Positions 7,315 to 16,769 of a stretch of 64,000 bases of DNA are shown one piece after another. The notes beneath the pieces were generated by a model that was not told the origin of the DNA, ran no database searches, and was given only the letters and a program-made list of their open reading frames with translations. Position 1 is the stretch's first letter. Each line of letters begins with the position of its first letter. Source of the stretch: Bacteroidales bacterium UBA5536 (lineage in GTDB: Bacteria; Bacteroidota; Bacteroidia; Bacteroidales; F082). The translations under genes and the position numbers were made by a program. The stretch spans positions 124,001-188,000 of the forward strand of contig DINQ01000004.1 in the NCBI GenBank assembly GCA_002426795.1, written 5' to 3'.

Positions 7315-8280
7315 ATGGAACTGCATTTGCTGATTCAAAACCTGACCAATCCGACTTTATTGTTTTTTGTACTGGGCATTGTTGCAAGCCTTGTAAAGAG
7401 CGACCTCGAAATACCAAAATCGAGTAGTAAATTTATCGCTTTGTACCTTCTTTTTGCCATTGGTTTTAAGGGCGGACAGGAGCTCAGGCATAGCACTGTA
7501 GATGCCGAAGTAATTTACACCTTGTTGACAGGATTGTTTTTGTCGGCAGCCATTCCGGTATATGTGTTTTTTATTTTGCGTAAACGGCTTGGAGCCAGCA
7601 ATGCCGGCGCCATTGCAGCAGCATATGGCTCGGTTAGTGCTGTAACTTTTGTAACTGCAGCATCTTTTCTTGAAACCCTGAAACTAAACTTTGGCGGACA
7701 TATGGTCGCACTGATGGCCCTGATGGAATCGCCTGCTATTGTGACAGGTATTTTTCTGATGAAGAAATTTGATCAGGATAGCGGAGACAGCATGTCGATG
7801 AAAAAAATCGTTTCGCATTCATTTACAAATGGTTCTGTAATGATGATCCTCGGAAGCCTGTTGATTGGCTATTTTGCAGACGCCAAACAAGCCCTGGATA
7901 TAAAACCTTTTACCAATGACATTTTCAAAGGCTTTTTGGCTATCTTTCTGCTCGAAATGGGAATGGTAACGGCCAAAAAATTCGGTATCTTTAAAAAATA
8001 CGGTTTGTTTGTTACAAGTATTGCTATCATTGCTCCATTGGTAAATGGTCTCGCAATAGCAGCTTTAAGCGGACTGTTTATTGAGGATACTGCCAACCGT
8101 TTTATGCTTACAATTTTAGTAGCCAGCGCTTCCTACATAGCAGTTCCTGCAGCCATGCAGCTGGCAGCTCCCAAAGCCGATCCTGGGCTCTTTGTTCCCA
8201 TGTCGCTGGGAATAACTTTCCCATTCAACATCACGATTGGAATGCCAATTTACTTCGCTGTAATACAATATTTTAGTTAA
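7315..8280 (+). CDS. SbtA-like sodium-dependent bicarbonate permease
   Basis: 321 residues with about ten membrane helices, from the DUF897 family that includes cyanobacterial SbtA (Na+/HCO3- symport). Characteristic segments are FVLGIVASLVKSDLEIPKS near the N-terminus, LFAIGFKGGQEL, GAIAAAYGSVSAVTFVTA, and a late SYIAVPAAMQLAAPKADPG. The frame stays open upstream to 7141, but that part overlaps the previous gene, begins with TTG and does not look like a transporter N-terminus. ATG 7315 is therefore chosen. No PII-like sbtB gene sits beside it, unlike in cyanobacteria. A role in anaplerotic carbon supply is inference. Confidence 0.88.
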   Translation: MELHLLIQNLTNPTLLFFVLGIVASLVKSDLEIPKSSSKFIALYLLFAIGFKGGQELRHSTVDAEVIYTLLTGLFLSAAIPVYVFFILRKRLGASNAGAIAAAYGSVSAVTFVTAASFLETLKLNFGGHMVALMALMESPAIVTGIFLMKKFDQDSGDSMSMKKIVSHSFTNGSVMMILGSLLIGYFADAKQALDIKPFTNDIFKGFLAIFLLEMGMVTAKKFGIFKKYGLFVTSIAIIAPLVNGLAIAALSGLFIEDTANRFMLTILVASASYIAVPAAMQLAAPKADPGLFVPMSLGITFPFNITIGMPIYFAVIQYFS

Positions 8281-8333
8281 GGTCGCCTTTCACAATGCCA
8301 ACAACAACCCTTCAAATTTATTTCTAGACAAGA

Positions 8334-9368
8334 TCAATAGCTGGTTTCGTCCATTTTTACCTTTCCCCAAAAAGTGCGGTACACAAACACGGTGTAAATC
8401 ATGACAAGTGGCGCACCGATCGCTGTGATATTGAGCATAATACGCAGTGAGTTTTCGGAAGATGCGGCATTGTAAACAGTGATACTATATGTTGGATCAA
8501 CTGTTGACATCACCATCACGGGATAAAGTTCGAAAGCAACCAACATCAGCAAAAAACTCATAGTAAGCGCAGAGAAAATAAAAGCATATTCGTACTTTCC
8601 TTTGCTGACAAGACGAGGCACATTGGCAATACTCAGAAAGGCCAGTAGGGGAACAATAAACAAAGCGATATTTTCATGCAGGTTATCGGTAAGATGCGGC
8701 AGATAAATCAGCGTAAAAAGTGTGACAATACTATAAGTCACTATAAAGAAAATGATGGATTTTCTGAGCAGTCCGGTTACCTTTTCGAAGAGCCTTCCTT
8801 CTGTTTTCATGGCCAGATAAATCGCTCCGTGCATCATAAATAGCGCTACTGTTGTAACACCGACCAACAAGGCATACGGGTTGAGAAAATCGGTCCAATG
8901 CCCCATAAACTCATGATTTGGGCCAAGCTCAACTCCCCAAAGGATATTTCCGACTACAACTCCCAATAAAAGTGCCATCGCAATACTCGACACACTGTAA
9001 CTGACGTCCCACATTTTACGCCACCATTTCATGGGTTCCTTACTCCGAAATTCGATAGAAACAGCCCTGAAAATTAAAAAAGCCAAAAAGAGCATAAAAG
9101 GGATATACATGGCTGAAAACATGCTCGCATACAAGACCGGAAAGCCTGCAAACAAAGCACCTCCGCCAATCACAAGCCATACTTCATTGCCATCCCAGAC
9201 GGGCCCAACGGCATTGAGTGCAATGCGTCGGCTTTCTTCCTTTTTAAAAAACAAATGCCAGGCACCAGCCCCCAGGTCAAAGCCATCGAGGATTGCGTAA
9301 CCAGAAAACAAAGCCCCAACTACCAAAAACCACAAAGTTGGATAATCAATTCCTAAAAATGTTGCCAT
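8334..9368 (-). CDS. cydB: Cytochrome bd ubiquinol/menaquinol oxidase subunit II
   Basis: 344 residues with eight to nine transmembrane helices. The N-terminal YPTLWFLVVGALFSGYAILDGFDLGAG is diagnostic for CydB: WFxxxGxxxxxYxxLDGFDLG. Further conserved parts are PVWDGNEVWLVIGGGALFAGFP and FLAFLIFRAVSIEFRSK. It pairs with CydA to form the high-affinity oxidase that reduces O2 to water without pumping protons, which suits microaerobic life. It is encoded 23 bp downstream of cydA on the same strand. I see no cydX-like small subunit after it. Confidence 0.96.
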   Translation of the reverse strand: MATFLGIDYPTLWFLVVGALFSGYAILDGFDLGAGAWHLFFKKEESRRIALNAVGPVWDGNEVWLVIGGGALFAGFPVLYASMFSAMYIPFMLFLAFLIFRAVSIEFRSKEPMKWWRKMWDVSYSVSSIAMALLLGVVVGNILWGVELGPNHEFMGHWTDFLNPYALLVGVTTVALFMMHGAIYLAMKTEGRLFEKVTGLLRKSIIFFIVTYSIVTLFTLIYLPHLTDNLHENIALFIVPLLAFLSIANVPRLVSKGKYEYAFIFSALTMSFLLMLVAFELYPVMVMSTVDPTYSITVYNAASSENSLRIMLNITAIGAPLVMIYTVFVYRTFWGKVKMDETSY

Positions 9369-9391
9369 ATCTTTTCGAATTAACTGTTCTA

Positions 9392-10765
9392 TTATTCAAT
9401 TACTTCCATGATGTTTTTTTGCATCGGCATGATGTCGGTGTCGCTTTCGTCGTAAGGTCCAGCTTGAATTTTCTTGTTTAAAAGATAGATAAACAATATA
9501 AAAAGCAAGGCATAAATGACTGTGAAAAGGATCAGCGAAAAGAGCACCTGATCAGCGTTCACTACCACCGATATAGCGTCGTTGGTTTTAAGCAGTCCAT
9601 AAACTACCCAGGGCTGACGACCCATTTCGGCAGCAAACCAACCAAACTGATTAGCCAGCTGTGGCAAAATGACTGAAAAAACAAAAACCCACAGAAGCCA
9701 CTTTTGGTTGTATAGTTTACCTCGCCACCACATGAACAAGCCAAACAAAGTTAAAGCAATAAAGTACAAGCCAAAGGCAACCATCAAATGATAAAACTGA
9801 AAAACTGCATTTACCGCCGTCGGAATTTCATCTTGTGGAAAATCATTTAATCCTTTTACGGGTGTGTCAAAATTACCATAAAGCAGAAAACTAAGTCCAC
9901 CCGGCATATACGGGCCAACTACTTTTTGGGATTCATGATCTACCCAGCCAAAAACATACAAATCGGCCTGATCGGTGCTGTTGTAATGCCCTTCGAAGGC
10001 AGCCAGCTTGGCAGGTTGGTTCACAGCCACTCCCGAAGCAGAACTGTGCCCGGTAACCAGCTGCAAAACAGAAACCAAGGCTGCCGTGAATAATGCAATG
10101 GTAAACGCCTTTTTAGATATTTCAATATACCTGCCCTTGAGCATGTACCAGGCATGCACACTCATCACTAAAAAAGCACCTGCGATCAAAGCGCCTATCC
10201 AAACATGTAAAACCCTGTCAACGCTTGAAGGATTAAAAACCATTTGCCAGAAATCGGTAATTTCTGCCCTGGCATTGATCCCGTCGCCTACAATATGAAA
10301 GCCTGCAGGGGTTTGCTGCCAACTGTTGGCAACCACAATCCAAACGGCTGAAAACATTGACCCAAACCATACACCTACTGTGGCAATAAAATGTACGACA
10401 GGTTTCACTCGGTTCCATCCAAAAAGCAAAACACCCAAAAAACCACTTTCGAGCGCAAAGGCAAAAATGCCTTCGGCTGCCAAGGCACTGCCAAAAACAT
10501 CACCTACATACCGGGAGTAAGTGGCCCAGTTGGTTCCAAACTCAAATTCCATCACAATACCTGTGGCTACACCTACCCCGAAAGTAATGGCAAAAATCTT
10601 TGTCCAAAAACGAGCAAGTTGTTCATAATGTTTGTTTTTGGTCTTCAAATAAGCGCCTTCCATCAACACCATCATCAAGCCCAGACCAATACTGAGCGGC
10701 GGATAGATGTAGTGGAACGAAACAGTAAAAGCAAACTGAATTCTGGATAATAAAGCTACGTCCAT
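9392..10765 (-). CDS. cydA: Cytochrome bd oxidase subunit I
   Basis: 457 residues from the preferred ATG at 10765. Longer in-frame starts exist up to 10846, but they add a non-family sequence with no membrane pattern. SRIQFAFTVSFHYIYPPLSIG gives the heme ligand His18, and GVATGIVMEFEFGTNW, the helix with VLHVWIGALIAGAFL and the motif GRQPWVVYG are all canonical. The quinol-binding Q-loop is of the short type, as its length between GHYNSTDQ and the VNAVFQFYHLMV helix shows. Operon with cydB. A -7 element lies about 60 bases upstream. Confidence 0.96.
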   Translation of the reverse strand: MDVALLSRIQFAFTVSFHYIYPPLSIGLGLMMVLMEGAYLKTKNKHYEQLARFWTKIFAITFGVGVATGIVMEFEFGTNWATYSRYVGDVFGSALAAEGIFAFALESGFLGVLLFGWNRVKPVVHFIATVGVWFGSMFSAVWIVVANSWQQTPAGFHIVGDGINARAEITDFWQMVFNPSSVDRVLHVWIGALIAGAFLVMSVHAWYMLKGRYIEISKKAFTIALFTAALVSVLQLVTGHSSASGVAVNQPAKLAAFEGHYNSTDQADLYVFGWVDHESQKVVGPYMPGGLSFLLYGNFDTPVKGLNDFPQDEIPTAVNAVFQFYHLMVAFGLYFIALTLFGLFMWWRGKLYNQKWLLWVFVFSVILPQLANQFGWFAAEMGRQPWVVYGLLKTNDAISVVVNADQVLFSLILFTVIYALLFILFIYLLNKKIQAGPYDESDTDIMPMQKNIMEVIE

Positions 10766-10824
10766 GGTCAAACGTTTTAACTGATGACAAAATACGTTTT
10801 TAAGCTGTAGGCTACAACTTTCCA

Positions 10825-10832
10825 CAAAATTA
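10825..10832 (-). promoter_or_regulatory. -7 promoter element for cydAB
   Basis: TAATTTTG on the minus strand, matching TAnnTTTG. It is 59 bases upstream of the cydA ATG at 10765. The spacing of any -33 TTG is unclear. Confidence 0.4.
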
Positions 10833-10929
10833 TCCATAAAAAACAAGCTGAGTTTGATATTGCCAGCAGAAACTGACTTTTTTTACTAATTTAGAATGGG
10901 GTTTAAATAACCAAAATCAGGTGGTAGAC

Positions 10930-10937
10930 TATCTTTG
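10930..10937 (+). promoter_or_regulatory. -7 promoter element 5 bases from the TatD-type ATG
   Basis: TATCTTTG, exact TAnnTTTG, followed by CAGGT and the ATG at 10943. Transcription would start at or beside the start codon. Only a weak TTTA lies upstream near 10902. Confidence 0.45.
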
Positions 10938-10942
10938 CAGGT

Positions 10943-11617
10943 ATGGAAAACTTGCCTTTGATTGATCTTCATACACATCAGCATTATGCTACTGATCAAA
11001 CTGTCATCAGAATCAACAGCCTGATGGCAGGAGAAGATATACCTCAAGAAAATGAATACCAGTATTTTAGCACAGGGATTCATCCCTTTCAGCTTCAACA
11101 TTTTAACACTCAATTGCTGATCGAGCGGCTCGAAGTCATGCTCCAGAGCGCACAACCCATTGCCATTGGCGAAGCTGGCTTTGACAAATCCATTCCTGTT
11201 CCTCTGGGCCTCCAGGAAGAAGTTTTTATTTATCAGATCAAAAAAGCATCTGAATTGGGATTGCCATTGATGATTCATGCCGTACGTGCTTTTCCTGAGA
11301 TTTTGCGACTCAAAAAACAATTTAAAGATCAAATCCCTTGGGTTTTACATGGTTTTAACGGAAATGAACAAACGATCAGTCAATTGCACTCGAAAGGATT
11401 TTTTTTCTCAATCGGAACAGCCGCATTGAATCCCCGCAAGAAAATTTTTCAGTCAATTCGTAATATACCACTTGATCGCCTGTTTTTTGAAACCGATGCT
11501 GCTGAAACGCCTATCGAGTTTGTTTACAAAACAGCTGCCCATCAATTAAACATCACACCTGATGCCCTGCGCACCCAGATTTACCAAAATTTCATCACTT
11601 ATTTTCATCCCAAATGA
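10943..11617 (+). CDS. TatD-family metal-dependent hydrolase
   Basis: 224 residues, slightly short for TatD (about 260) but with the full metal centre. This comprises HxH in LIDLHTH (His10, His12), Glu77 in IGEAGFD, His112 in PLMIHAVR, His136 in WVLHGF and Asp185 in FFETDAAE. TatD enzymes are DNases or D-aminoacyl-tRNA/peptide hydrolases. The start cannot be later, because the first metal ligands are at residue 10. Its last four bases overlap the start of the TcdA gene (ATGA), so translation is coupled. This pairing is common in Bacteroidota. Confidence 0.92.
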   Translation: MENLPLIDLHTHQHYATDQTVIRINSLMAGEDIPQENEYQYFSTGIHPFQLQHFNTQLLIERLEVMLQSAQPIAIGEAGFDKSIPVPLGLQEEVFIYQIKKASELGLPLMIHAVRAFPEILRLKKQFKDQIPWVLHGFNGNEQTISQLHSKGFFFSIGTAALNPRKKIFQSIRNIPLDRLFFETDAAETPIEFVYKTAAHQLNITPDALRTQIYQNFITYFHPK

Positions 11618-12354
11618 ATGCAGAAAACTGGCAAGGTCGAACTGTCCTGATTATTGGCGAGCAAAAGCTGGAAAAACTAAAACAAAGCCACGTATTGGTT
11701 GTCGGGTTGGGTGGTGTAGGGGCTTATGCAGCTGAACAACTCGTAAGAGCGGGCATCGGTAAACTTACCATTGTTGATGGCGACACTATTCATCCCAGCA
11801 ACCGCAACCGGCAACTGGCCGCGCTTGTCAGTACCAATGCACTGCCTAAAACAGAGGTGATGAAAATTCGCCTAAAAGACATCAATCCCGATCTGGAATT
11901 AACGGTTGTTCATCAATATTTAAAAGATCAACCATTGATTGACCTCGTAGCAAAACCATACGACTACGTCATTGATGCTATCGACACCCTTTCGCCCAAA
12001 GTGTATCTTCTCTATTATGCAGTTAAATTCGGTCATCGGGTTGTAAGTTCAATGGGCGCCGGCGGTAAGTTTGACCCCCAACAAATTGAGATTGTAGATA
12101 TTTCACAAACAAAAAACTGCAGATTGGCCTACTACATGCGCAAAAAACTGCACAAACTAGATATTTGGTCGGGAATTACAGCGGTTTATTCGCCTGAAGA
12201 AGTCGATAAGCGAGCCGTACAAGAAGAGCATGGCGAATTGAATAAAAAATCTACCGTTGGCACGATTTCTTATATGCCAGCCATTTTTGGGTGCTTTTGT
12301 GCATCAGTTGTGCTGCGCGACCTGATCGAAATTCCTATTGATGGTCGCACGTGA
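11614..12354 (+). CDS. tcdA: tRNA threonylcarbamoyladenosine dehydratase
   Basis: 246 residues, E1-like ThiF/MoeB superfamily. Nucleotide-binding GLGGVGAYAAEQLVRAGIG starts at residue 31, and DGDTIHPSNRNRQ is the adenylation block that distinguishes TcdA (CsdL) from ThiF and MoeB. IDAIDTLSPKVYLL and the late VVSSMGAGGKFDP are also TcdA-like. There is no CxxC zinc site, as expected for TcdA. The enzyme cyclises t6A37 of ANN-decoding tRNAs to ct6A using ATP. It overlaps the TatD-type gene by 4 bp and converges on the LPP20-like gene 11 bp downstream. Confidence 0.93.
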   Translation: MNAENWQGRTVLIIGEQKLEKLKQSHVLVVGLGGVGAYAAEQLVRAGIGKLTIVDGDTIHPSNRNRQLAALVSTNALPKTEVMKIRLKDINPDLELTVVHQYLKDQPLIDLVAKPYDYVIDAIDTLSPKVYLLYYAVKFGHRVVSSMGAGGKFDPQQIEIVDISQTKNCRLAYYMRKKLHKLDIWSGITAVYSPEEVDKRAVQEEHGELNKKSTVGTISYMPAIFGCFCASVVLRDLIEIPIDGRT

Positions 12355-12364
12355 AAGGACCACC

Positions 12365-14140
12365 TCAGCGAATATTCTCTGGCATTGCATCTTTGATCTG
12401 ACCAGCCACTGTTTCAAATGCTTTGATCGCAGCACGCTGAAAGTCAGCACCTCCTCCTTTGACTGAACTGAAGCTCTGTTTCCATGTTTCCCTCCCATCC
12501 GAAAGGTCCATAACTGATACGTTTGCATCAACAAAAGCAAAGTAGATACCTTGCATGTTTGAGCCATTGCGCGCTTTGGCCTGAATTTCAACCAAGAGGT
12601 CGGCTTCAGACAACTGATCAGTAAAGGCGAATCCTTTGGCCGCCAACACTTCCTTCAGCACTGGCTCAACGATGTTTACATCCACATTTCGACCATTTTG
12701 CAGAAGTTCGGCACTTTTGACAAAAACTGTAAGCGGTGCTACTTTGACCATAAACCTCGCATCCGTAATCGGGTAGCGCTGTTGCAATTGCTGAACAAAA
12801 GCACTGTTTGGTTCGATGCCAATAAAAGCAACCAGATCGATATTCGCCAGAATGACCTGCGTTTGGCGCGAAGCAGCATCGGGTGTATAAAAAAGCGCAG
12901 CTACGCCGTTGTCATTCGTGTTTGCTTTTCCAATTTGCTGATCGCCGAGATAATAAATTACAGGAACATTGGCCAATGGCTTTCCAGATAGGTTTACCTG
13001 CACCTGAAGCGCCTGCGGTAGAGGCCGTCCGGCTCTTCCCTCCAACTCTTGTTTCACAGACTTGAGCATCATTTCGGGCAACATTGCGATCCGTAAATAA
13101 TTTTCAGGAACCCAGTTAATATGGTTTTCGCGTAGCCAGCTGAGAGGTAAACCTACCTCATTGGCTGCAGCAGCCTGCCCAAACTTGCGAGCGACACAGT
13201 TTACTTTTAGTTGTTCGCCTTCCTTCCAGTAACTTCCTGAAATAACAACGCCTTTTGAACCTGGAAGAGCTTCGGCAACATGATAATTTCCTGCCTTCAC
13301 CAATCCACGCGAGAGTGCTTCATGAAAACGGTCAGAAAATTCCGATGTAAGCCCTGAGGTTTCAAAACCCACTTTTTCAAGATAGAGCGTTCCCTGCACA
13401 GGGCCCAGCTGTAAAAAGAGTCCATAAGCCATGAAATAGGCCAGGTCATCGATGTTGGCCTTATCGCTTTGCTGCAATGCAGAAATAGCCTGTTTTACGT
13501 CGAGCATAAGCGCCGCACCTTCCTGATAACGGATATCGGATTCAGAAACCATGCCAAGTGCCACCAATATAAACTGAGCCTCTTCCAGTTTAGAAAACAT
13601 CGGCATTGTCTCATAATATGCCTTTAGCGCTTGTTGCGCATCTTTCTTTTTGAGGTAACGATCCGCTTCTTCTTTTTTCGTTTTGATATTTTCGATTAAA
13701 CTGGCTGTTGCATTTTTGTAATAGTATTTCAACTCGCCTTTCTTAACCCAGGCGATGGCATAGGCTTCATTCTTTTTGCGATAATAATAACGATCGGTTC
13801 GCAGGCCTGCTATTTCAGCTTTCGACAGTGAAGCGCTTTTCATTTTGAATGCCTCGGTAGAGGCTGCATCAATATTCGCAACATTGTACTCGGTGGCGGT
13901 TTGCAAGCTCACTTGTATCTGTTGAATCAACATGGATTTGGCCTGTTCTTCATAAGCATCAAGTGTTGCTTTCGAATTGGCTTCATCAATATTGGATCCC
14001 GAAACAAAAGCCATAAAATAATCAGACTCAGGATAATTTGTTGTTCGCCATGCATAATCTGTCCAAGTGGGCTGCTGAGTCATGGCCCACAATGGCATAA
14101 ATGCAAAAAGGAAAATGAGTGCTTTTTTCATGCGATTCAA
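12365..14140 (-). CDS. Secreted LPP20-like multidomain protein
   Basis: 591 residues, exported. The N-terminal MKKALIFLFAFMPLWAMTQ is a signal peptide without a lipobox cysteine. Residues ~25-150 resemble the LPP20/FlgT-N fold: YFMAFVSGSNIDEANSKATL followed by the helix EEQAKSMLIQQIQVSL and the strand AYAIAWVKKGELKYYY. A helical TPR-like middle follows, then a beta-rich part (KGVVISGSYWKEGEQLKVN). An Ig-like domain comes next (about 400-465: NLSGKPLANVPVIYYLGDQ), then a C-terminal domain of the kind that binds in CsgG/LpoB-like pairs. It is the last gene of the minus-strand arm, 3 bp after the CsgG-type gene. The function is not known; a periplasmic or surface assembly role is inferred from its neighbours. 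Confidence 0.7.
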   Translation of the reverse strand: MNRMKKALIFLFAFMPLWAMTQQPTWTDYAWRTTNYPESDYFMAFVSGSNIDEANSKATLDAYEEQAKSMLIQQIQVSLQTATEYNVANIDAASTEAFKMKSASLSKAEIAGLRTDRYYYRKKNEAYAIAWVKKGELKYYYKNATASLIENIKTKKEEADRYLKKKDAQQALKAYYETMPMFSKLEEAQFILVALGMVSESDIRYQEGAALMLDVKQAISALQQSDKANIDDLAYFMAYGLFLQLGPVQGTLYLEKVGFETSGLTSEFSDRFHEALSRGLVKAGNYHVAEALPGSKGVVISGSYWKEGEQLKVNCVARKFGQAAAANEVGLPLSWLRENHINWVPENYLRIAMLPEMMLKSVKQELEGRAGRPLPQALQVQVNLSGKPLANVPVIYYLGDQQIGKANTNDNGVAALFYTPDAASRQTQVILANIDLVAFIGIEPNSAFVQQLQQRYPITDARFMVKVAPLTVFVKSAELLQNGRNVDVNIVEPVLKEVLAAKGFAFTDQLSEADLLVEIQAKARNGSNMQGIYFAFVDANVSVMDLSDGRETWKQSFSSVKGGGADFQRAAIKAFETVAGQIKDAMPENIR

Positions 14141-14143
14141 TGA

Positions 14144-15439
14144 TTAGTCAACATCACTTTGGTGAACAAATCCCTCTTTGTTGTTGAGGAGTTTGATGCG
14201 GTACCAATCGCCTTGCTTTTCGATGACATTGAATTGCAAACCACCAGGTACTTTGGCTATTGATGCAGCGCCCTTGTCGGGATATTCGCGCACATCAACT
14301 CTGTCGGAGCTTTTTCCCTTCAGTGTAATTTTATCCGCAAGCACATCGCCACCAGCCGCGGCAAAACCAAATTTTTCGATGGGCTTACCAATACTTTTCA
14401 AAAACTCAACTGCCAACTTACCTGCTTTGGCTCTTTTCAACGCTTCATCAAATGTGCTGTTCGTTGGATCGAGTTGTGATGCGATTCCATAGTACTCGAT
14501 GGCCTCATCGTAAGACCCAACCATTTCGTTCACAACTCCTAAGTTGTAAGCTGCTTTGGGATTGTAGCTATCAGCTTCATAAATGGCCTGAAACAAAGGA
14601 AATGCGCGTTCCAGGTTTCCTGATTCCAGATAATCAGAAGCTTCGCCTGCCTGTTTTTTCAAATCCTTAACCTTGATTTTTTCAAGATCGAATCGAACAA
14701 GCCCATAACCAGGAGTGAAATAGTTGACAAACTTGGTTGATATTTCATTTAACGAGTTGTTCAACAACTGGTTATACGAAAGAATCTTTGGTCGGTCGTC
14801 GTTACACTGCTTGTCTTCAGATCGAACATCGGCTGTTTCTACGCCAATAATTTCGGCTGTTGAAACTTCGATGAGTTTCATGCTTGCCGTACTCGAAACG
14901 CTTCTTATTTTACAGTTTTTCGTATAGCTTTTACCATCAATGCCCTTGTATGAATTTGAGGTATTATCCTCCTTTTTCTCATAATTCACATTACCGATAA
15001 TTATGGCATCCAGGCCCAAAATAGCACCTACTTTGGCAGCGGTAGATTCATCGATGGCGCCTGACAACCCGAGTCGCTGCTCTTTCATGATCTGATCGAT
15101 CTGATTTCGCTCAATCACAGTATACACATTGGTTTTGAAGCCCTTAACATAAGTAACGCCTTCGGTTTTTTTACCTAAACCCATAAAACCTGATTGAAGA
15201 TCCAGTATGCCACGATCTTCGCGTAACAAGTTGGCAATCATCAGATCGGCGAGCATCTGGCCTGCTTCCCTGTTGCCGGAAAACTCCATGACACCAATTT
15301 TTTTGATGTTGTAAAACTGCTTGGTTGGCGCAGTAATGACAAAACAATCCACTTTTTGTGGGAATGCTTCAAAGCCTATTGCCAGCAAAAGGAGTACAAT
15401 TGCAAAAGCCAGATGACGAAAGTGATTTTTTGTTTTCAT
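14144..15439 (-). CDS. CsgG-domain protein with TPR and SH3 domains
   Basis: 431 residues with an N-terminal signal peptide (FAIVLLLLAIGFEAFPQ). Residues ~38-240 form a CsgG-like domain: IKKIGVMEFSGNREAGQML, YTVIERNQIDQIMKEQ and ILGLDAIIIGNVNYEKK are the usual blocks. Two to three TPR units follow (about 265-345; YNPKAAYNLGVVNEMVGSYD, DEAIEYYGIASQLDP). A bacterial SH3 domain ends the protein (VDVREYPDKG, GDWYRIKLLNNKEGFVH). CsgG proper forms the curli secretion pore, but this protein lacks a lipobox cysteine and has extra domains, so pore formation is doubtful. The SH3 domain suggests peptidoglycan binding. It lies between the transglycosylase (18 bp) and LPP20-like (3 bp) genes. Confidence 0.82.
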   Translation of the reverse strand: MKTKNHFRHLAFAIVLLLLAIGFEAFPQKVDCFVITAPTKQFYNIKKIGVMEFSGNREAGQMLADLMIANLLREDRGILDLQSGFMGLGKKTEGVTYVKGFKTNVYTVIERNQIDQIMKEQRLGLSGAIDESTAAKVGAILGLDAIIIGNVNYEKKEDNTSNSYKGIDGKSYTKNCKIRSVSSTASMKLIEVSTAEIIGVETADVRSEDKQCNDDRPKILSYNQLLNNSLNEISTKFVNYFTPGYGLVRFDLEKIKVKDLKKQAGEASDYLESGNLERAFPLFQAIYEADSYNPKAAYNLGVVNEMVGSYDEAIEYYGIASQLDPTNSTFDEALKRAKAGKLAVEFLKSIGKPIEKFGFAAAGGDVLADKITLKGKSSDRVDVREYPDKGAASIAKVPGGLQFNVIEKQGDWYRIKLLNNKEGFVHQSDVD

Positions 15440-15457
15440 GGTTATTTTATTTTGGTT

Positions 15458-16645
15458 CTAATCGTTTGACAGCCAATTTTCATATACTTTCATTCTCGAC
15501 GAAACCCGGTCCAAATAATCTTTGGTTTCGTCGTAAGGCAAATTGGCCTTAAGGTGCTTATACACTTCATCCGGAGTCATTTTATTGATTTCGGGAATGG
15601 CCTGGTAAAGTTTGGTCGTACCAATAAATGCGCGGCTCACATTGCCTGCACCTGTATTATAGGCACAAATGGCGCAATATACGCGGCTCAAAGGATTGGT
15701 AACCTTGGCAAAACTTCGATCCATCAACATATGCAGGTAGGCAGTGCCAAGTTCTATATTGTTCACTGCTTCATATAGGTAGTTTTCCGAAAGGAGCTTG
15801 TCTTGTTTATAGACATAATTGTAGGCATCGCGTCCGGCAAATTTGGGAACAATCTGCATCAGGCCAAAAGCAGGCACATGCGAACGTGCTTTAGGATTGT
15901 AGGCCGATTCGGTATGGATAACCGCAAAAACCAGTTGGGGATCAACCCCAAAGCGCTCAGTATTCTGCATGATGTTGCCATAAAACTTGAGTGCTCTTGT
16001 CTGGATATTGTTTGTCGCCAGCGGGATTTTTACCGAAACCACCACCTTTGGTTTTTCATCTTCCGTTTGAACCGTTTTCTTTTCAACAGGCTTTGTTTCT
16101 GCCACTTCTTCGGCGTATTGCGTCACGTTTTCAGGCGTTACCGTTTCGCCTTCCTCGTTTGTAAGCTGATCTTTGAGCACTGGTTCGGCTGACAAAGGCT
16201 CCGGTTTTTCATACTCTGTTGAGTAATCTTTTGATTTTCCCTTATTAAGCGCTAACTCTTTGACTGCTTCGGCAATTTTTTCCTTAACCAATACCGCGTT
16301 GGCAGCTTCGTCAGGCTCCATCAAAACCTCAACTGTTGCTTCACCGTTTTCAAAATCTACTTCGCTTCTGCTATCGGCATTTTCATCATACTCCACCCAG
16401 GTTGTTTGTGTGGATTCCACAAAATTGCCTTCGCCCCATTTTTGCTCAATACCTTTCTTAAATGCATCAAAGGCTTCTTTATTTGCTTTTTCGTACTCCT
16501 CCCATTGCTTGTTTGTCTCCTCCCTGAATGCATCGAATCCCTGATTGGCCTGCTGTCTGAATTGTTCGAAAGGGTCTTCCGTTTCTTGCGCAAAAACTCC
16601 CACGCTGGCGAATATTGAAACTAAAATCAGAAATATTTTTTTCAT
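15458..16645 (-). CDS. MltC-like lytic murein transglycosylase
   Basis: 395 residues. The start is ATG 16645 (MKKIFLILVSIFASVGVFA signal peptide); the frame extends to 16675 but only to a GTG. Residues ~21-75 are a repeated Phe/Glu/Lys helix (DPFEQFRQQANQGFDAFREE) like the N-terminal domain of E. coli MltC, followed by a beta-rich stretch (TTWVEYDENADSRSEVDFEN) also seen in MltC. A Pro/Glu-rich linker leads to the SLT domain (~235-385). Its catalytic Glu is in AVIHTESAYNPKARS, with AFGLMQIVP and CAYNTGAGNVSRAF also present. The family cleaves glycan strands to 1,6-anhydroMurNAc. Followed closely by the CsgG-type gene. Confidence 0.88.
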   Translation of the reverse strand: MKKIFLILVSIFASVGVFAQETEDPFEQFRQQANQGFDAFREETNKQWEEYEKANKEAFDAFKKGIEQKWGEGNFVESTQTTWVEYDENADSRSEVDFENGEATVEVLMEPDEAANAVLVKEKIAEAVKELALNKGKSKDYSTEYEKPEPLSAEPVLKDQLTNEEGETVTPENVTQYAEEVAETKPVEKKTVQTEDEKPKVVVSVKIPLATNNIQTRALKFYGNIMQNTERFGVDPQLVFAVIHTESAYNPKARSHVPAFGLMQIVPKFAGRDAYNYVYKQDKLLSENYLYEAVNNIELGTAYLHMLMDRSFAKVTNPLSRVYCAICAYNTGAGNVSRAFIGTTKLYQAIPEINKMTPDEVYKHLKANLPYDETKDYLDRVSSRMKVYENWLSND

Positions 16646-16769
16646 GTCATGGATTTTTGGTTCTATTAGTTGCACCGGCCAAAAAAGGCAGTAGAATCTG
16701 TCGTTCCGGAGAATTTATCATAGTCAGGTTTTAAAGAACTTCTTCTATTTATTGCATTAGGCCTTAGTA

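Noticed and set aside
10766..10846. 27-codon N-terminal extension of cydA
   Set aside because: Not similar to any CydA N-terminus. The family starts just before the SRIQFAF helix.
13901..14143. Plus-strand frame opposite the LPP20-like gene
   Set aside because: Shadow of the real gene: low-complexity, cysteine/histidine-rich, no start context.
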